NCBI GenBank assembly: GCA_040182905.1
Contig: JARQWU010000123.1
Location: 1 to 28,496, forward strand
Direction of reading: 5' to 3'
DNA: 28,496 nt
Origin: Barthelona sp. PAP020
Taxonomy: Eukaryota; Metamonada: BaSk clade
Shown here piece after piece: positions 26,115 to 28,496 of this stretch; positions within the stretch are counted from its first letter, which is position 1, and each line of letters starts with the position of its first letter. A program made the translations under genes and the position numbers. The notes beneath the pieces are model-generated. The model saw only the letters and a list, made by a program, of their open reading frames with translations. It was not told the origin of the DNA and did not search any database.

Positions 26115-28040
26115 ATGAGACGAACTTGTCAAATATGTCAAGAAAAGAAGTTAAAACATTTGGGAGTATTAAAATTGAATTGTGGACACAAGTTTTGCAA
26201 AGATTGTTTGCGAAAATTTGTCCTCAATCATTGTTATCTTAAAGATATTCATTGCCCCTATCCAAATTGTGATAATTTAATTGATAATAGTATTGTAAAG
26301 AAAATTTTCTCAAATAATGAATTAAATACATTGGGAATTAATTATATAAAACGAAATTTGAATAAATTTAATTATATAGTTTGTAAAAATATGAATTGTT
26401 CTGGATTTGTGGATATTAAATCAAATGAACCCAGTTGTAGTAAATGTAATCAATTATATTGTAGTATTTGTGGGTTTCCTAAACATGATATGGAGATTAC
26501 ATGTGAAGAAAATGAAAAAACATTTGAAAAAAATATTTTGCAGGCAAAACCAATTGATGAAATGACAGTTAAATATTTACAAAATAATACTATAAAATGT
26601 CCAAATGGACACTATTGTTCGATAAAAGATTTGAATTCCAATCATGCAAAATGTTGCTATTGTGGCATTGAGTTTTGTGCTGTTTGTTGTGAAACATATG
26701 AAATTGGGCATTTTAATTATCACTCTAGTCATTGTCCAGTTAGTTTTTTAAAAGTATCGTTTAATTCTCGCGTAGATGATGATGATACCATTTTTATATC
26801 TCGTGAAAATATTCCCAAAAATATTAAGTTTATGTATGTGTATAACGTTCAATTGAAAGAGTGTTATTTTTGCAAATTATCCGCTCAAACAAGAGTTAAA
26901 CGATGTAATTGGTCTCCTGACCTACCATTTCCTTTGGATGGATTAGTTGTTTTTTTCAATTCTCAATTAAACGAAATTGAAAGAATTAGTTGTTATAAAG
27001 GCAAATGTCCATTCAAATGCATAGATTATTCTTCATTAAAATTTGACACTCCTGATGTGCTAAGTCAAATCAAACAAAAGGTGGTTACAATCAAAAACTA
27101 TTTGGATGGTGATGATGAATCTGAAGAGCCAGATTACATCGATACTGACAATAAAACAACACTATTTGAAATTGTGGAGAAAGGTCTATTGGGTGAATGT
27201 CGAAAGAAATGGTTGTCTCCGCAAAATAACTTCAAAAAGAATTTGATGGATTATTTTTCAGAGACGGACATGAATAGTGTAGAAGTACCTTTTTCCATTC
27301 AAGATATGATGACTAAAAGAAAGTTACTTTTTGATGAATATTTTAATAAGGCTGAAATCAATGAAAAAGAAACTAACCTTGCATTTACGGATACAAATAG
27401 AAAAATCAGCAGATCTTCATTCACCAAACCACACCATGCATCACAACCACAAAATATACAAAAAATGCGCAGTAGCCCCAAAGACCTTAGCAAAAAGTAT
27501 AAAATTCATCCAAAAATTTCAGAAATTTTGGAAAATGAACGAATGGGCCTGTCTTCAAAAGTTGCTACTAAAAAAAAGAGTGTTCCCTTTTCGGTCTCAA
27601 ACTTTCATAATCTGAAAGAGAAGAAAGACACGGATACAGTAAACTTCAAAACTCCAAAAAGACTGTTTAAACATACTCAAAATTGTTTATGCAAAGATTG
27701 CGTTCACAATCGTGCTATGTTAGGTGTTACTCCAGATGAATCATTTAAGAATCTGATGTTTAACAGTCAACACAGAGAAAAAGTACCAATTCCAAAGTAT
27801 AGGAGCAAGGAGGAATTCATTCCAGTGAATCCTTCTTCATCATCTTTACCTTTTCTTCCTGTAAGTAAAATGAAGCTAAGAACCTTAAACCCCGTTAAAA
27901 ATACAGTAAATACCAAAAATGGTGCAATTAATGGGCTAAAAATAGCTAATCCAGCTTCTTTTTTGCAAAATTTGAAAAATATTCAACCAGGTAAACTCTT
28001 AAAGAAAACAGAAACTTTTGATCACAAGTCTGAACAGTAG
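26115..28040 (+). CDS. RBR-type RING-IBR-RING2 protein, catalytic Cys replaced by Ser
   Basis: 641 residues. RBR ligases accept ubiquitin on a RING2 Cys before passing it to substrate. RING1 is complete: C5, C8, C23, H25, C28, C31, C47, C52. The IBR is complete: C90, C95, C108, C111, C116, C119, H124, C130. RING2 has C162 and C168 (six apart rather than the usual CPxC), C180, C183, C188, C191 and later His/Cys. The active site normally reads GGC-x-H but is NSNH here, with Ser175 (codon TCC) at the catalytic position. A second Cys cluster (about 251-305: ECYFCKL, RCNW, CYKGKCPFKC) and a disordered basic tail with NCLCKDCVHNRAML (near 524-537) follow. It may be a pseudo-ligase, may act RING-like through RING1, or may use Ser. 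No membrane helix. Confidence 0.85.
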   Translation: MRRTCQICQEKKLKHLGVLKLNCGHKFCKDCLRKFVLNHCYLKDIHCPYPNCDNLIDNSIVKKIFSNNELNTLGINYIKRNLNKFNYIVCKNMNCSGFVDIKSNEPSCSKCNQLYCSICGFPKHDMEITCEENEKTFEKNILQAKPIDEMTVKYLQNNTIKCPNGHYCSIKDLNSNHAKCCYCGIEFCAVCCETYEIGHFNYHSSHCPVSFLKVSFNSRVDDDDTIFISRENIPKNIKFMYVYNVQLKECYFCKLSAQTRVKRCNWSPDLPFPLDGLVVFFNSQLNEIERISCYKGKCPFKCIDYSSLKFDTPDVLSQIKQKVVTIKNYLDGDDESEEPDYIDTDNKTTLFEIVEKGLLGECRKKWLSPQNNFKKNLMDYFSETDMNSVEVPFSIQDMMTKRKLLFDEYFNKAEINEKETNLAFTDTNRKISRSSFTKPHHASQPQNIQKMRSSPKDLSKKYKIHPKISEILENERMGLSSKVATKKKSVPFSVSNFHNLKEKKDTDTVNFKTPKRLFKHTQNCLCKDCVHNRAMLGVTPDESFKNLMFNSQHREKVPIPKYRSKEEFIPVNPSSSSLPFLPVSKMKLRTLNPVKNTVNTKNGAINGLKIANPASFLQNLKNIQPGKLLKKTETFDHKSEQ

Positions 28041-28496
28041 TCATCCGTACTTAACCAAACTAATTGGGTTACAGTTCATCATCCTGAATAAAAACCCTAT
28101 ATCCAATCCACAGCAAATGCTTTCTTCAAATCAACATTTGTTTGTTTCAATATTTGTTATATGTTCGCTCAAAACTCTGAAATGGTTTGAAATATGAGTT
28201 TAAATCAATCAAAAGAAAAACATTAAACACTTTTTCACAGCAGAGCAATATTAAAATGGAATTTGTATGCTAAGTGTTCTTAGAAAAACGATTTGATTTT
28301 ACTTAAAGATAATGCAATGTAAATATTTTTAATGGTTTGTTGTTTTATGAATTTTTGAGCTGGTACAGCGAAATTTTCAACACCTGAACATATCCAACTC
28401 GTACAGGTTTCAATACTTGTACGGAAGTATGTAACAGTTTACATCAGAGCTCCATCAAAGTGGAAGGGAAATTTGGCAAGTCGTAAAGGAAAGAAA
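28041..28496. other. Gene-free end of window, possible partial coding at the edge
   Basis: After the RBR stop the DNA is AT-rich up to about 28355. The last 135 bases are richer in G/C and one plus-strand frame stays open to the edge, ending in a basic Trp-containing segment (APSKWKGNLASRKGKK) without an ATG. Two minus-strand frames could also be read as a protein C-terminus. I cannot decide among them, so no gene is called. Confidence 0.4.

Noticed and set aside
1-28496. CRISPR array, transposon, integrated virus or toxin gene
   Set aside because: No regularly spaced short repeats, transposase, integrase, reverse transcriptase or viral structural genes were seen. The nucleotidyltransferase-fold gene alone is not evidence of viral insertion.

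Overview
This is nuclear DNA from an AT-rich, gene-dense protist. The evidence is a eukaryotic tRNA-Pro gene with internal A and B boxes and a T-run terminator, and a set of typical eukaryotic cell genes: ribosomal stalk P1, dynein roadblock light chain, an AP-1-type mu adaptin, a gamma-tubulin complex component and an RBR-type zinc protein. TAA, TAG and TGA all end genes, so the code is standard. I resolve two introns, 36 and 43 nt, each with a TA(C/T)TAAC branch motif only about 8-10 nt from the 3' splice site. Known trichomonad introns share that layout. A fused ADP-forming acyl/acetyl-CoA synthetase is common in anaerobic or microaerophilic protists. A metamonad or another anaerobic amoeba/flagellate is my best guess, but I cannot name the species.

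Layout: 1-2026 holds tRNA-Pro(AGG) on the minus strand, followed by gene-free DNA with a diverged direct repeat of about 200 bp. From 2027 to 7748 three plus-strand genes follow one another: a palmitoyl-protein thioesterase-like hydrolase, a GCP4-like gamma-tubulin complex protein and the CoA synthetase. From 8107 to 15055 four minus-strand genes follow: a secreted orphan, an I/N/F-rich orphan, a nucleotidyltransferase-fold protein and RPLP1. RPLP1 is head to head with the roadblock light chain (15153-15470). An ankyrin protein and a coiled-coil/PH protein lie on the minus strand (15925-19028). The PH gene shares a 92-bp intergenic region with the AP-1 mu gene, whose first exon (19121-19156) is separated by a small intron. 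A Pro/Tyr-tailed orphan, a coiled-coil protein, a small four-helix membrane protein (minus) and an RBR protein complete the window.

The genes are single transcription units in mixed orientation. No operon or mobile element is visible, and no single dedicated system ties them together. Several touch on membrane traffic (AP-1 mu, a COPI-associated/TVP15-like protein, PPT, the PH protein) or the microtubule cytoskeleton (GCP, roadblock), which is ordinary housekeeping.

The most notable sequence-level points are these. The RBR protein has Ser where the catalytic Cys of RING2 should be. The CoA synthetase is fused beta-then-alpha. The thioesterase lacks a signal peptide and carries a Cys cluster. 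A 48% GC island, possibly an RNA, lies downstream of the ankyrin gene.
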